NCBI GenBank assembly: GCA_023146135.1
Contig: JAGLCR010000055.1
Span: 1-50,480, forward strand
Length of the DNA stretch: 50,480 bases
Direction: 5' to 3'
Source of the DNA: Bacteroidales bacterium
Lineage (GTDB): Bacteria > Bacteroidota > Bacteroidia > Bacteroidales > UBA1556
Shown: one piece after another, positions 21,501-28,875 of the stretch
How positions within the stretch are numbered: the first letter of the stretch is position 1
How the letters are laid out: every line of letters begins with the position of its first letter
The notes under the pieces: generated by a model
Seen by the model: the letters and a program-made list of their open reading frames with translations, nothing else
Database searches by the model: none
What the model was told of the DNA's origin: nothing
Translations under genes and position numbers: made by a program

Positions 21501-22613
21501 ATTCATTTTATTCCAGGCTAACTTTAAAAAATCGGCTTCGCGGTTATTTAGTTCATTAGCTTTTATCAAACTAATGTGCTGGCTATACTTTTTAGTTCCA
21601 TTTGTTGAATCATTGTACATAGGCGCCATATAACCTTGACTACCTCCTAAACCAATATTTAACTCATCAAATGGACGAATAATTTCAACTTGCTGACAAG
21701 AGATAGCAGGGATACGAGTTATATTGGAAGACCCTGAAGAATCAACGACTACCACTTGATAACAAAAGCTTGAATCAAAAGGAAGACTTGGAATAACCCC
21801 TTTTCGGTATTGTATATTACTTGTATCGTAAGCTGTAATTCCCATCCCAATTGTATCCATAACACCCAAATATGTATACACTATATAAGCCGTATCGATA
21901 CCACTTATATCTGACATTTGAGCCAAAATTTCAAATGGCCCAGTGAAGTATGCAGTATCTTTGATAAATGGAGGTAATAATTCAACCAATGGAGGATCCA
22001 ATTCATCTGTAGCAACGGTTACTTTCACATTATCAATTAACCAACCATAATTGCCAAACCCACCTGTATTAGAAGCATCTTTTAATAGAAAACGAACCAT
22101 CACATTAGCCGAATTACCCACTAAGGATGATATTTCAAACATTTCATGTTTCCACCAAGAATTTTGAGGAATGGCAGAATTTGATGCAGGAAGCCAATCA
22201 ACGTAAGAAGCAGCTGTAAAACGATTTCCAATATTGCCAAACAGACCAAAACCACGATATTCAACCACGGTTAATGAAATCCATGTTTGACCACTATCAG
22301 CAGAAACTTGTACAATTCCATCGTTAGTCCATGCTAATTTACAAATTTGATCAAACTCCAAGTAAACAAATGAATTACCTGTAGTTCCAAAAACTGTGCT
22401 GGTCAAACTTGCTGTATCTCCAGGGCTAACTATTCGTGCTGAATCACTATATATACCTGATACTTGCAAAGTAGAAGACCGGTCCCAATTGGCAGTTCCT
22501 ACAGTATTAAAACTTATTGGGAGACTTTCAAAGTCTTCATTAAACTTAACCGTTTGAGCATTTGTTATTACACTAAAAAATAGTAAGCCTAAAATGAGAT
22601 GTAGATTTTTCAT
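12600..22613 (-). CDS. Giant modular T9SS-secreted surface protein
   Basis: This protein of about 3337 residues has a signal peptide (1-19, ending TNAQT) and a C-terminal T9SS sorting domain (about 3255-3337, with NQNRPNPFSSTTEISYITP and SPGIYYYSIQFDE). Between them, in order, I see: a MAM/jelly-roll-like module (20-220); CARDB-like segments (near 530-610); a right-handed beta-helix region (about 620-1045, ending DIGADEF); further CARDB-like modules; two Ig-like segments (near 1275 and 1645), each followed by a related module; a second CARDB plus beta-helix block (about 2020-2440, again ending DIGADEF); and two more DFE-type jelly-roll modules (near 2570 and 2860). No enzyme motif was found. 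It probably works as an adhesin or glycan-binding filament on the cell surface. I start at 22613, where the signal peptide begins, rather than at the upstream in-frame start at 22748. Confidence 0.9.
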   Translation of the reverse strand: MKNLHLILGLLFFSVITNAQTVKFNEDFESLPISFNTVGTANWDRSSTLQVSGIYSDSARIVSPGDTASLTSTVFGTTGNSFVYLEFDQICKLAWTNDGIVQVSADSGQTWISLTVVEYRGFGLFGNIGNRFTAASYVDWLPASNSAIPQNSWWKHEMFEISSLVGNSANVMVRFLLKDASNTGGFGNYGWLIDNVKVTVATDELDPPLVELLPPFIKDTAYFTGPFEILAQMSDISGIDTAYIVYTYLGVMDTIGMGITAYDTSNIQYRKGVIPSLPFDSSFCYQVVVVDSSGSSNITRIPAISCQQVEIIRPFDELNIGLGGSQGYMAPMYNDSTNGTKKYSQHISLIKANELNNREADFLKLAWNKMNSTGYLGANAQLKIYIKHTNLDTVDVSSGSFSSAKSGATLVFDSTGITFPTIDKLIEFSFNTDTFHYDGTQNILLLTEWYRPDTLTSSQLTWQYSTTPGRAVTFAGSTINPTTAYAIGQLPNTIIYSSPKIYKFDIGVSEIIAPQPLVIGNMAQDIKVRVKNYGFDTIQKMNIHYNIDGQSTQTHAWTGNLNRDLVTNDLVIGSEALASGNHQISTWTSMPNDSTDMYTANDTLSKDFYVCTGKLNGSYTVGGTTADFQTFQELEERINHCGISASVIFYINPGTYNENIHLTNVEGASANKTITFVSSTANADDVSFVYDALNSNDDYIFQLERTSWVRIKDISLKSISSVNSTIFILRDSSQNNVISNCKLTAAPVSSGYSYGVKTEGGKNSFNEFISNTIYEIGYGFYLDANADRSEANRIEKNHFKNIKRYALLAQRQDSIYISENIVENDNFSSNIIAIKLIHCGNASKIIGNNIDINESDYAKGIYVSHSTGDINSPILIANNFVNIRGTSTSNGTSCLELIFSDFTNVYHNSFALYTGGASSHTVYFNANTNIKLANNIFSNFNQGFCYEVSSNDISGAIVYSDFNSYYSNGILYGKWGYNNSLFSSGGVASLTALSQMDSNSVFTNPLFYSNSNLHSFSSIIDGAATPNTGITTDIDNEIRSTTAPDIGADEFSLSSLDVGVIGLLNPLPLDTQSRATSPQVLIRNFGSSTISSTQIKYQINGGTIQSYSYSGSLAYAAIDTVTLPSMNVPVLSYNLKAYTQLTGDTIYSNDSLEFQLFGMPLIDVEVVSLISPVDDCDMDTNEVVKIKIKNHGLSIISSGLTVSYQLVGSSTVVTETVSTSLNPGADMIYTFNTKVDLSVSGQDSLFRFKIFASHAADPAATNDTIYGDVLSLGTLAAPTISDTTINYGTSVTLIASSPYNTFWYEDDTSTTSIANGASYTTPQLFDTTTYYVESNTNIPAMTKFLGQDTTTNIAGASSCIYKGAGATHQILILASELQSMGINAGNITSLSFYLKSTSYPTNHSQFTIKMGHTNATALTTNFITSGLTQVYQQSFTEVVGWNTHTFSTSFNWDGTSNIVLDFMLFTSYGNPLIRYTATNFNSVAYNPGMGAPGVSVERPNMRFTTDPILGCAGFRTAVTVNVPLAAIEANMNAILTPNQSCGLDTTFVECQIINMGTDTIPGGYSVSYKIDNGSFITPEIINIAIAPADTLNYMFNSLALLPSGPIGATYSITAAISTPNDYFTSNDTVLLSGIWSEYTPETPFVAATPTVNYGDSATLISTSTDSVYWYYDALVTNPIGNGASIQIGPLFDTTIVYAQAQKTVPLSLFNIGNGTAINTTSTGPSPYGGPSYQAWGVRNQFLVRASEMRAMGMLKGEIESLEFFVNTVSSNSHLGYSIKMGSTNTNELNSFVSGLTTIYSATTFSEVAGWNTYNLVTPFYWDGLSNVVIETCFKNSAWVTTGYAKVPYTTTNYVSSLSSFSGSNFSCSDTIKDQSYYKRPNIRFTAQGYGSCPSGTISHQINIQGIPSIDAGLTVVKSPNGSISSGVAEDIIVVLKNYGIDTLNTVSINWMDRDMLLHTYPWTGQLPTGDTAHVTIANHLFMGGQTRLFSWTSMPNSVLDTIPQNDTAFIDLDICMQGTYTIGAGMNYPTLQEAFDDMVLSTVCGSVVLDIDTGIYYQQYILPTVIGVNENQTITIKSIANDSTAVHLTHAANYVLKLINSPYVTIKHITLNANGTNNSNAIVLSGSSHHINIERCVLNNSSNINSVVQASGIYAHDSQVDFVRIENNLFNNGYQSIYLKGSFSNRQKGMTIINNTMSGYYRAAVFVDYQDSLNIINNEISSGLLGNTVYGLNLRNIQGSYKLRNNKIIVLPIISGYGISISGGNGTASNRAVIANNMLSITKGTGNHYGLKIVSTINTDFTYNSINIKKGTANNVGGLFQSGSGLKILNNVFYTKKGRILEVLTPSSIISCDYNDYFTDTVNNQLFVKWLADVSDLNALKALDPNNNVHSISVDPSYYSDIDLHSYAMQLNAAATPISHTLIDFDGEIRNTTTPDIGADEFTLSPIDLGATHLVHPSSSGCDFNSSDSILVQIRNYGTTTIDFSINPATIVVYSTGVNPDTISYILNSGTIAPGLFMDVKVTNTFNLAMTGLYIFDAYVNIAGDGNAINDDMPTQEFIYYQTISNFPFNEDFESGSSLYLGSSEGSETQMTIMPSAASSGNYGMRFSGGDNSSFIPNTSVDDAYGHTDHVARLYSCQIDATNLSAMNLRFDLKQTYLANSYGSWFRVIVIDQNGMHYAKNVNGDSTFRPISQNTDPFTTHTFVLDAFVGQVISLYMEAAVGSSMLANNHGDNAYLDNISIWSPVNTDIGLRAISSFDVGFMKTGTVHYPKIVVENFGASTITSIPISYSVNGQTPLWDTLSVSLGSSQSDTITMNESITIISGVQELCIIAHLASDAVAINDTVCEFIKGLDSFGLNFTDDFEGADQWFTRGIKSQWELGTPSSTNFTSAHSGVNAFVTNLSGDYQTESVEYLYSPFFQIPVTTDTAVLEFVQKMQVQTQLAYGYVQYSFDGVLWLGLGYIGAAGSSNWYTTIINGRHVWSNQTNNWLTSSIELDPTLFNTGASLQFRFVFQSDAAAQVSDGWMIDDFSIKLPSQLLDVGVKQIVLPNSNSIAGIATTVEVLIHNYGIDTLNQIPLAYKVNLMNEVNETWSGNLLPDSSVIYTFTTQLIGPVAAYNLCAYTKLVGDINTSNDGVCKYLISVAPDWDAAVVDVEEEYLYGGNTIKVTVTNLGLNPISQLPMSFSYGTFQSNVENLASVLNPNDTMVYTFVQLAPSGVIGSTYMCGKTILPNDMIPSNDQFCKATTGVSEMDKSEFVLNQNRPNPFSSTTEISYITPKPGIVYFRVMNVLGEIVLEEKHQNMVNSYSKMYNLSFLSPGIYYYSIQFDEKMIVKKMIIK

Positions 22614-22943
22614 AAAAAAAATATTTAATAATTGATTGTTATCTAACACAATTGTTTCACACACTAAAACAATAGTTTGCAAACTTAAGCACAAGACAGG
22701 CAAAAACATATTATAGTTGCTCGTAAGAGCTACTACAAAACTACGCAAACAAATAGTTTAACAAAATTATTGATTATTGTTAATCTGCCTATATATGACT
22801 GATATACCGCTAATTCATTAGTAATAATTACATCTTTAGACTAATAAGCAATTTATACAATTGATAAATACAGTAATCTCATGATAGGATGCACTACAAA
22901 TAAATTTTTCATTGCAACAACGAAATAATACTTAAGTTTGCCT
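22614..22943. other. Divergent promoter region
   Basis: These 330 bases lie between the giant gene (minus) and the LD-carboxypeptidase gene (plus). They are AT-rich, with no gene. A minus-strand TAAGTTTG at 22680-22687, about 67 bases before the giant gene's start, is a candidate -7 box. The plus-strand promoter is listed separately. Confidence 0.45.
22912..22940 (+). promoter_or_regulatory. Promoter of the LD-carboxypeptidase gene
   Basis: TTG at 22912-22914 and TAAGTTTG at 22933-22940 are separated by 18 bases, close to the Bacteroidota primary promoter (-33 TTG, -7 TAnnTTTG). The box ends three bases before the ATG at 22944, so the transcript may start at or just after the start codon. 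Confidence 0.5.
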
Positions 22944-23852
22944 ATGCATAAACCAGAATTACTAAAATTAACAAATAAGGTTGGAATTATTTCCACCGCT
23001 CGAAAAATATCAAAACAAGAAATACAACCTGCAATAGACAGGCTACAACGTTGGGGTCTTGAACCTATTCTCGGCAAGCACCTTTTTGCTGAGCATCATC
23101 AATTTGCAGGCACCACAGACCAGCGAGTAGCTGATTTACAAGAAATGCTTGACAATCCTGAAATCAAAGCTGTATTTTGTGCTCGTGGCGGATATGGAAC
23201 GGTACAGTTGATTGATAAAATTGACTTTTCAGGATTTAGGCAGCATCCAAAATGGGTTATTGGATATAGTGATGTTACAGTTTTGCACAGCCACATTAAT
23301 CGATATTGTGAGGTGGAAACACTACATGCCACGATGCCCATCAACTTTCCTAAAACTGCACGCGATGATAATGCGTTAGAAAGTCTTTATAATGCCTTGT
23401 TTTATGGTGATAATGAATATCGTATCAAGCATCATCCCTTTAATAAAAAAGGTGTAGCGCAAGGTCAATTAGTTGGGGGCAACCTATCAATTCTCAATAG
23501 TTTATTGGGTTCGCCATCTGATGTGAACACCATAGGTAAGATTCTTTTTATCGAAGATTTAGATGAATACCTTTACCATATCGACCGCATGATGATGAAT
23601 ATGAAACGAAATGGTAAATTTGATCATATTCGTGCTCTTTTGGTAGGTGGAATGAGTGATATGAATGACAACGAAATTCCATTTGGCAAAACAGCCGAAG
23701 AAATTATCATTGATGTATTGGGCGATGTAACATTCCCAATTCTTTTTAATGTTCCGGCCGGCCATATTGATGATAATCGAACTTTGAATATTGGTGGTAA
23801 TACAATGGTGGAGGTAAACGACCGTATGGATTCTAGAATTATTCAAGAATAG
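22944..23852 (+). CDS. LD-carboxypeptidase (peptidase S66)
   Basis: This 302-residue enzyme cleaves the L,D-bond that releases the terminal D-Ala from murein tetrapeptides during cell-wall recycling. It has the S66 triad: Ser109 in GYSDVT, Glu204 in LFIEDLDEY and His274 in VPAGHIDDN. The CARGGYG segment at 79-85 is also typical. There is no signal peptide, so it acts in the cytoplasm. The ATG at 22944 matches the family N-terminus (KLTNKVGIISTAR); an in-frame TTG at 22938 would lie within the -7 box and is unlikely. The lipid kinase gene follows after nine bases, suggesting co-transcription. Confidence 0.93.
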   Translation: MHKPELLKLTNKVGIISTARKISKQEIQPAIDRLQRWGLEPILGKHLFAEHHQFAGTTDQRVADLQEMLDNPEIKAVFCARGGYGTVQLIDKIDFSGFRQHPKWVIGYSDVTVLHSHINRYCEVETLHATMPINFPKTARDDNALESLYNALFYGDNEYRIKHHPFNKKGVAQGQLVGGNLSILNSLLGSPSDVNTIGKILFIEDLDEYLYHIDRMMMNMKRNGKFDHIRALLVGGMSDMNDNEIPFGKTAEEIIIDVLGDVTFPILFNVPAGHIDDNRTLNIGGNTMVEVNDRMDSRIIQE

Positions 23853-23861
23853 AATAAAATC

Positions 23862-24794
23862 ATGGGAAACGATAAATACTTAGTAATAGTAAACCCCAAC
23901 GCAGGTGGAGGAAAAGTAACAAAAGATTGGCCTAGTATTGAACAGCTTTTGAAAAAAGCCAATTTAGATTATGAAGTTTTTTTTACTGAATATCGGCATC
24001 AGGCAATTAAAGTGGTGGCTGAAAAAATCAAGCAATCGCATTTTCGAAAGATCATTGTTGTTGGCGGCGATGGAACTGTAAATGAAGTGGTAAATGGTAT
24101 CTTTAAGCAAGACATTGTCCCAACAAAAGAAATTATATTGGGTGTAGTAATGGTGGGTACTGGCAATGATTGGGGCCGAATGTTTGACATTCCATCCGAC
24201 TATGCAGAAGCCATAAGCCTCATAAAAAACGGAAATAGTTTTATTCAAGACGTGGGGCATGTGGCTTACTATTTGGGGGCAAAACAGAAAACTCGATATT
24301 TTATTAATTGTGCTGGCCTTGGATTTGACGCCTTAGTAACTGAAACTACCAATAAAAATAAAGAAACGGGGAAGTCTTCTACTCTCTCCTATTTCCAGAG
24401 TTTACTTGGTAGTCTATTTCGCTATAAACCGATACCTGTAAAGGTGCATATCGATAATCGTGAAATATTGAATGGCAATTTGTTTACCTTAAGTTTGGGT
24501 ATTGGGAAATACACTGGTGGCGGAATGCAACAAAACCCCAATGCCGTAGCCGACGATGGTTTGTTTGACCTAATGCTTGTGGACAAAATTGCTAAAACAA
24601 AACTAATACGAAAAATAAAGAAGCTATACGATGGTAGCATCAATGATATCAATGAGGTTCAGAGCTATCAAGTTCATAATATGAGGGTGGAGTCTGATCA
24701 TAAGCTTATGTTGGAAGTTGATGGCGAATCCTTGGGCCATGCTCCCTTTACTTTTGGCATTATTCCTGAAAGTTTGCAAGTAATTATTCATTGA
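23862..24794 (+). CDS. Diacylglycerol kinase family lipid kinase (YegS/DagK-like)
   Basis: This 310-residue protein phosphorylates diacylglycerol or a related lipid. The N-terminal kinase domain has VNPNAGGGK (residues 10-18) and the nucleotide-binding GGDGTVNEVVNG (68-79). VGTGNDWGRMF and the C-terminal beta-sandwich with GKYTGGGMQQNPNA complete the family pattern. It is cytoplasmic or membrane-associated. It starts nine bases after the LD-carboxypeptidase gene and ends 40 bases before the thioredoxin-like gene. The exact lipid substrate cannot be decided from sequence. Confidence 0.9.
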   Translation: MGNDKYLVIVNPNAGGGKVTKDWPSIEQLLKKANLDYEVFFTEYRHQAIKVVAEKIKQSHFRKIIVVGGDGTVNEVVNGIFKQDIVPTKEIILGVVMVGTGNDWGRMFDIPSDYAEAISLIKNGNSFIQDVGHVAYYLGAKQKTRYFINCAGLGFDALVTETTNKNKETGKSSTLSYFQSLLGSLFRYKPIPVKVHIDNREILNGNLFTLSLGIGKYTGGGMQQNPNAVADDGLFDLMLVDKIAKTKLIRKIKKLYDGSINDINEVQSYQVHNMRVESDHKLMLEVDGESLGHAPFTFGIIPESLQVIIH

Positions 24795-24834
24795 TTTTCC
24801 ATACATTTCAACACTGTCAATAATTATAAAAATC

Positions 24835-25875
24835 ATGTTTCTAAAAAAACTATCATTTCTTATTGGGCTTACTTTAGTACTTAATGTAACTGCTTTTTCA
24901 CAAAATGACTCATTGGCATATAGCATTTTACAAAAAACATTTACAAAATATAATAGTCTTGATACCATCTCCTTTAGTTGTGAGTTTACACATCAAGAAC
25001 TAAACAAGGCAGGTAGCTGGGACACTTTATATTACAAATCAAATAGTTTTACAGCCGTTCAAAGCGCTACAAAACAATGGCATCCTGCTATATACTTTAG
25101 TAGAGATAAAAACAATATTACAGAGTTTTATAGATTCCGCGACGCACTTATTCGAAGCAAGTGGGCTGCCAAAAATCATAAAATTGCCCTCCACAAAAGT
25201 TGTGGCAAAACTCCTTTCTATGTTATTGAGTATTGGGATGTTCCATTTAGTCTTACGGCAGGAAATCGCGACTCTCTAGTGAGACAAACCATCTATATTG
25301 ACACCCTTAGCTACCTAATAGAATCGGTACAAAGTGTTGTTTCTTTCAGCGAAACACAAATAGGTTTATTCTCCTTTATCATGGATTCTATCGATACGCA
25401 TGAAAAAATAATAATACCTGAGGTTTTTCAACTCAATAATGGAATGCTAAAGCCTGGCGAAATAGCACCTCCTTTTGCCTTGAAAAATACTATTAACGAA
25501 ACCATTAGCCTTAGTGATTATAGGGGGAAGCTCATATTGCTTGATTTTTGGTATGCTGCATGTAAACCCTGCATAAAAGCCTCAGTAGGGCTAGAAAATT
25601 TACATCAAAAATATGCAAAAAGAGGATTGGTAGTTTTAGGAATGAACACCATGGATAGCGCAGCTAAAATTAAGCGTCATAATAAGAAACATAAAGTGAG
25701 TTACCCAAGTGTAATGTGTACAAGGGCAATGAAAACGACCTATAAAGTACGATCTTTCCCCAGCTTTTATCTTATAGATGAAAATGGTAAAATTGTTTTC
25801 AGTAGCTCTGGTTATTATATTGGGCTAGATAAAGATTTGGAAATGGCCGTATTGCAAGCATTTTCAAATCGATAA
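24835..25875 (+). CDS. Exported TlpA/ResA-like thioredoxin-fold protein
   Basis: This 346-residue protein has a signal peptide (1-22, ending TAFSQ). An N-terminal domain of about 175 residues that I cannot assign looks like the beta-rich lipid- or ligand-binding modules seen before TlpA domains in Bacteroidota. The C-terminal thioredoxin fold (about 205-346) contains the redox motif C243-K-P-C246 in DFWYAACKPC. The cis-proline region RSFPSFYLIDENGKI and the opening KPGEIAPPFAL fit AhpC/TSA-type thioredoxins. It should reduce or rearrange disulfides in the periplasm. It may share a transcript with the two genes upstream. Confidence 0.88.
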   Translation: MFLKKLSFLIGLTLVLNVTAFSQNDSLAYSILQKTFTKYNSLDTISFSCEFTHQELNKAGSWDTLYYKSNSFTAVQSATKQWHPAIYFSRDKNNITEFYRFRDALIRSKWAAKNHKIALHKSCGKTPFYVIEYWDVPFSLTAGNRDSLVRQTIYIDTLSYLIESVQSVVSFSETQIGLFSFIMDSIDTHEKIIIPEVFQLNNGMLKPGEIAPPFALKNTINETISLSDYRGKLILLDFWYAACKPCIKASVGLENLHQKYAKRGLVVLGMNTMDSAAKIKRHNKKHKVSYPSVMCTRAMKTTYKVRSFPSFYLIDENGKIVFSSSGYYIGLDKDLEMAVLQAFSNR

Positions 25876-26078
25876 ACCTATTCTTTTTTTTTCATATTCG
25901 GATAAACACCAACTACATACTGCTGTAATCATTCGTAATTTCATTTTCATTATTCGTAAATGCATGCCTCTTGTTAAAAAAAGTTAAAAATAAGGTAGGG
26001 TATTTTAGAAATAGTTGCGTCATAAAAGTAGATTTCCTTATTAAACAATTAAACTTATACTAATTAAAAATTCAAAAC

Positions 26079-27143
26079 ATGAAAAAAAATCTACTTTTTT
26101 TAGCTGCATTTACTTTAATGTTCAGCTTTGCAAATGCACAATTCACGGTATTGCTTGTTAACGACAACACCAACTCATCTGAAACGGCAGCAATTGATTC
26201 TGCTATTGAGATGTCTGGTTACACGTATGGAGCAATGCGGGCAAATGATTCGTTATTGACTTTTGACACCTTAAATTCTTATGACATGGTTTTGTGGAGC
26301 ACTTCAAACAAAGCGTTTTCATTAGACTTATGGGATGTTTCTGATACTACTTCCAATGGACCAATGGCTGTAAAATTCAATGCGCCATTAATGCAATATC
26401 TTGATTCGAATAAAGTTGTATGGATCGATGGAATTGATTTTCTTTATGATTTATACCCAACAGTTCCTACTGATTTCGTTAGCGGAGATTTTATTTATGA
26501 TGTGATGGGAATTTCTTCTTATGTTGGTCAAACTCACAGAGATGATACTCTTGGTGGATGCTGTAGTGGACTTCCTGTAGCATATAAATCAGCTACAAAC
26601 ACATTTTCTTCACAAGACTCTATTTATTGGAAATGGGGATCATTATGGAATGGCGATGCTTTAGACATTACTCCTGCGGCAACTTCATTATTCAAAATGG
26701 GTCCTGCAAGTTATTATTTTGCAGCTAAAGATATCGCTTTATATAAGGAAAACCTTGTTACCTCTTCAATTCGTATTGGCGCTTTAGGTAATGGCAGTTT
26801 CTCTCAGGACGACGTAAACACTATCGTAAAAGAAATGATTATTGCTGCTGAGGCTGGTACATTTGTAAAAAGTACTGTTGGTATTGAGAGTAACAAACAA
26901 GAAGTGATTGTAAAAGCTTTCCCAAATCCTGCATCAAATATGATTAATTTTACTTTCCCTAAATCAAATAAGGTGAGTATTGCTGTTTTTGATGTTGCTG
27001 GAAAAGAAATCATGAACAAAATGATTGATGGATCTAATGGTTCGTATAGAATGAATATTTCAGAATTAAACACTGGAATTTACTTCTATCAAATCGCATT
27101 TGACAACACTATTGCAACGTATAAATTTTCAGTAGTAAAATAA
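26079..27143 (+). CDS. T9SS-secreted protein with an N-terminal Rossmann/GATase-like module
   Basis: This 354-residue protein has a signal peptide (1-20, ending FANAQ) and a type A T9SS sorting domain (about 275-354, with VKAFPNPASNMINFTFP and LNTGIYFYQIAFDN). The mature N-terminus (TVLLVNDNTNSSETAAIDSA, then SYDMVLWSTSNKAF) resembles class I glutamine-amidotransferase-like modules found in secreted Bacteroidota proteins, but I see no nucleophile cysteine in the expected elbow. Enzyme activity is therefore doubtful. It precedes the C10 peptidase gene on the same strand, but a terminator separates them. Its function is unknown. Confidence 0.8.
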   Translation: MKKNLLFLAAFTLMFSFANAQFTVLLVNDNTNSSETAAIDSAIEMSGYTYGAMRANDSLLTFDTLNSYDMVLWSTSNKAFSLDLWDVSDTTSNGPMAVKFNAPLMQYLDSNKVVWIDGIDFLYDLYPTVPTDFVSGDFIYDVMGISSYVGQTHRDDTLGGCCSGLPVAYKSATNTFSSQDSIYWKWGSLWNGDALDITPAATSLFKMGPASYYFAAKDIALYKENLVTSSIRIGALGNGSFSQDDVNTIVKEMIIAAEAGTFVKSTVGIESNKQEVIVKAFPNPASNMINFTFPKSNKVSIAVFDVAGKEIMNKMIDGSNGSYRMNISELNTGIYFYQIAFDNTIATYKFSVVK

Positions 27144-27152
27144 ATATAAACT

Positions 27153-27180
27153 ATGTCGGCACCCTTTATGGTGTCGACAT
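27153..27180 (+). terminator. Hairpin between the T9SS protein gene and the C10 peptidase gene
   Basis: An 11-bp stem with one G-T pair (arms 27153-27163 and 27170-27180) encloses a 6-nt loop. ACTTATTT follows, a weak U-rich tail. It starts 9 bases after the stop codon and lies just 14 bases before the next ATG, so it could also attenuate or separate the two genes. Confidence 0.6.
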
Positions 27181-27194
27181 ACTTATTTCATTAA

Positions 27195-28871
27195 ATGAGT
27201 AACCTACACGCAAAAGCATTCTTGCTCAGTCTATTTTTCTTTCTATTCACCTTTTCTTTTGCGCAAAAAGTAGCGCAATTTGAAATACAAAAAGTAAAGA
27301 AGAATTTCCAGATTGAACATAATATTTCTGACATTGGATGTCAGGTAATTCCCATTGTTTCAAATTCAGACACCCTTGCTTTTGTATATAACTATCCCAA
27401 TGCCTTTGTAGTAATAAGCAATTACAAAGAACTTCCTCCTATTAAAGCATATTCATTAGACAATAGTTTTCCTTCCAAAAATGATGAAGCAGAAAATTCT
27501 CTTTCTCTTAAAGAAATTCTAATTGATGATTATACTAACTTTATTGCTAATTATAAAGGCGCTTCCGTATTTACGGAGCAAAACAAAAAAGACTGGCAAG
27601 ATATTTATAGCTCTATTGCAAAAGGAACTAAAGTACAATATGGCCCATGGTTAGACAATATTTATGGTCAAACAAAATGTAAAGACGAGAATAATAAAAC
27701 TATTAATGTAACCAATCTTTACACTCCAAAAAACTATGCCGTTGGCTGTGTAGCTATCACATTTGTAGAATTGCTACAGTACTATGAATGGCCTCGAATA
27801 GGCGTGGGGAGCCATTCGTATAACGACACAAAAGGAAGCACTACCGGTTTACATACGGCTCGTTTCGACAAAAAATATTATAATTGGGGACTGATAAAAG
27901 ATGAATATTACAAAGTGCCTTCAGCCGTAGCCGAGCGAAACGAATTAGGCAATCTTTCATACCATTGTGCAGTATCTATAAATATGGATTTTGAATATAA
28001 TGGTGCTACTTCAAATATAAATCGCATTCCTAATGCGGCCAATAAACACTTCCGTTTTACTGCCGAGCATATAAAAAAATCAACAAGTAATTTTTGGGCT
28101 CGCGTTGATACTAATATCATAAATGGATTTCCTGTTCAGTTTGCCATATACACTACTTCTGGAGCTGGACACGCTATTGTATGCGATGGAATAAAACCCG
28201 ACGTGCCAAGCAAACAGTATTATCATTTAAACATGGGGTGGTGGGGTTCATCAAATGCTTGGTATTTAATTCAAAATGGATTCAATGCAGGAGGGTATAC
28301 CAATATTACAGCTGCTGTAGTAGATATGTTTCCGGTGCCTGAATTAGCAGAACCAAAACTGAATGTGGAAAATGAAAAAATCGAATTAGCATGGCATTTT
28401 CCCTCTAGAATTTCTGCCGAAAACTATGAAATTCAAGTAAAAATTGGAGCCAAAAACTGGGAAACAATCACTGACACTATTATTACACAATCACTTGATT
28501 ATAAATACACCTCCACTGATATTCATCGATTTAGAGTACGTTCAAAAATGGGTGGTAAATGGAATGCTCTGGGATATTCAAACAATATGATTATTGATAT
28601 TCAAAAAGAAATTGATAATTCAAAAAGTGATAAACTAAAGGTTTACCCAACTTTAGTGAGCAATACATTAACTATAGAGTATGAAAATTTAGGCAGCCAA
28701 AATATTGAAATTTATAATACCGTTGGTGTGCGTGTATATGAGCAGCTTGCACAAGCAAGCAATAAACTTAATAAGAAAACCATAAATATGCAAAATCTTT
28801 ATAGCGGAATGTATTTCGTGCGCGTATTTGGTGAAGAAATAGATCAAACAACAAAGATTTTCAAAAACTAA
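27195..28871 (+). CDS. C10 family cysteine peptidase (streptopain-like), T9SS-secreted
   Basis: This 558-residue protein has a signal peptide (1-23, ending FSFAQ). An inhibitory Spi-type propeptide region (about 25-140) and a C10 catalytic domain (about 150-370) follow. The nucleophile is C185 in AVGCVAITFVELLQYYEWP and the catalytic histidine is H326 in GAGHAIVCDG. YHLNMGWWG (343-351) matches the usual W-rich C-terminal motif, and YHCAVSINMDFEYNGATSN the family's structural core. A fibronectin-like segment and a T9SS sorting tail (LKVYPTLVSNTLTIEYEN ... YSGMYFVRVFGEE) complete it. It is expected to degrade extracellular proteins. It lies four bases before the FecR gene, which ties it to the SusCD locus. 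Confidence 0.93.
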   Translation: MSNLHAKAFLLSLFFFLFTFSFAQKVAQFEIQKVKKNFQIEHNISDIGCQVIPIVSNSDTLAFVYNYPNAFVVISNYKELPPIKAYSLDNSFPSKNDEAENSLSLKEILIDDYTNFIANYKGASVFTEQNKKDWQDIYSSIAKGTKVQYGPWLDNIYGQTKCKDENNKTINVTNLYTPKNYAVGCVAITFVELLQYYEWPRIGVGSHSYNDTKGSTTGLHTARFDKKYYNWGLIKDEYYKVPSAVAERNELGNLSYHCAVSINMDFEYNGATSNINRIPNAANKHFRFTAEHIKKSTSNFWARVDTNIINGFPVQFAIYTTSGAGHAIVCDGIKPDVPSKQYYHLNMGWWGSSNAWYLIQNGFNAGGYTNITAAVVDMFPVPELAEPKLNVENEKIELAWHFPSRISAENYEIQVKIGAKNWETITDTIITQSLDYKYTSTDIHRFRVRSKMGGKWNALGYSNNMIIDIQKEIDNSKSDKLKVYPTLVSNTLTIEYENLGSQNIEIYNTVGVRVYEQLAQASNKLNKKTINMQNLYSGMYFVRVFGEEIDQTTKIFKN

Positions 28872-28875
28872 TTCT

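Noticed and set aside
22613-22748. A 45-residue N-terminal extension of the giant protein
   Set aside because: A clean signal peptide begins at 22613; the extra part lies in the promoter region and would bury the signal peptide.
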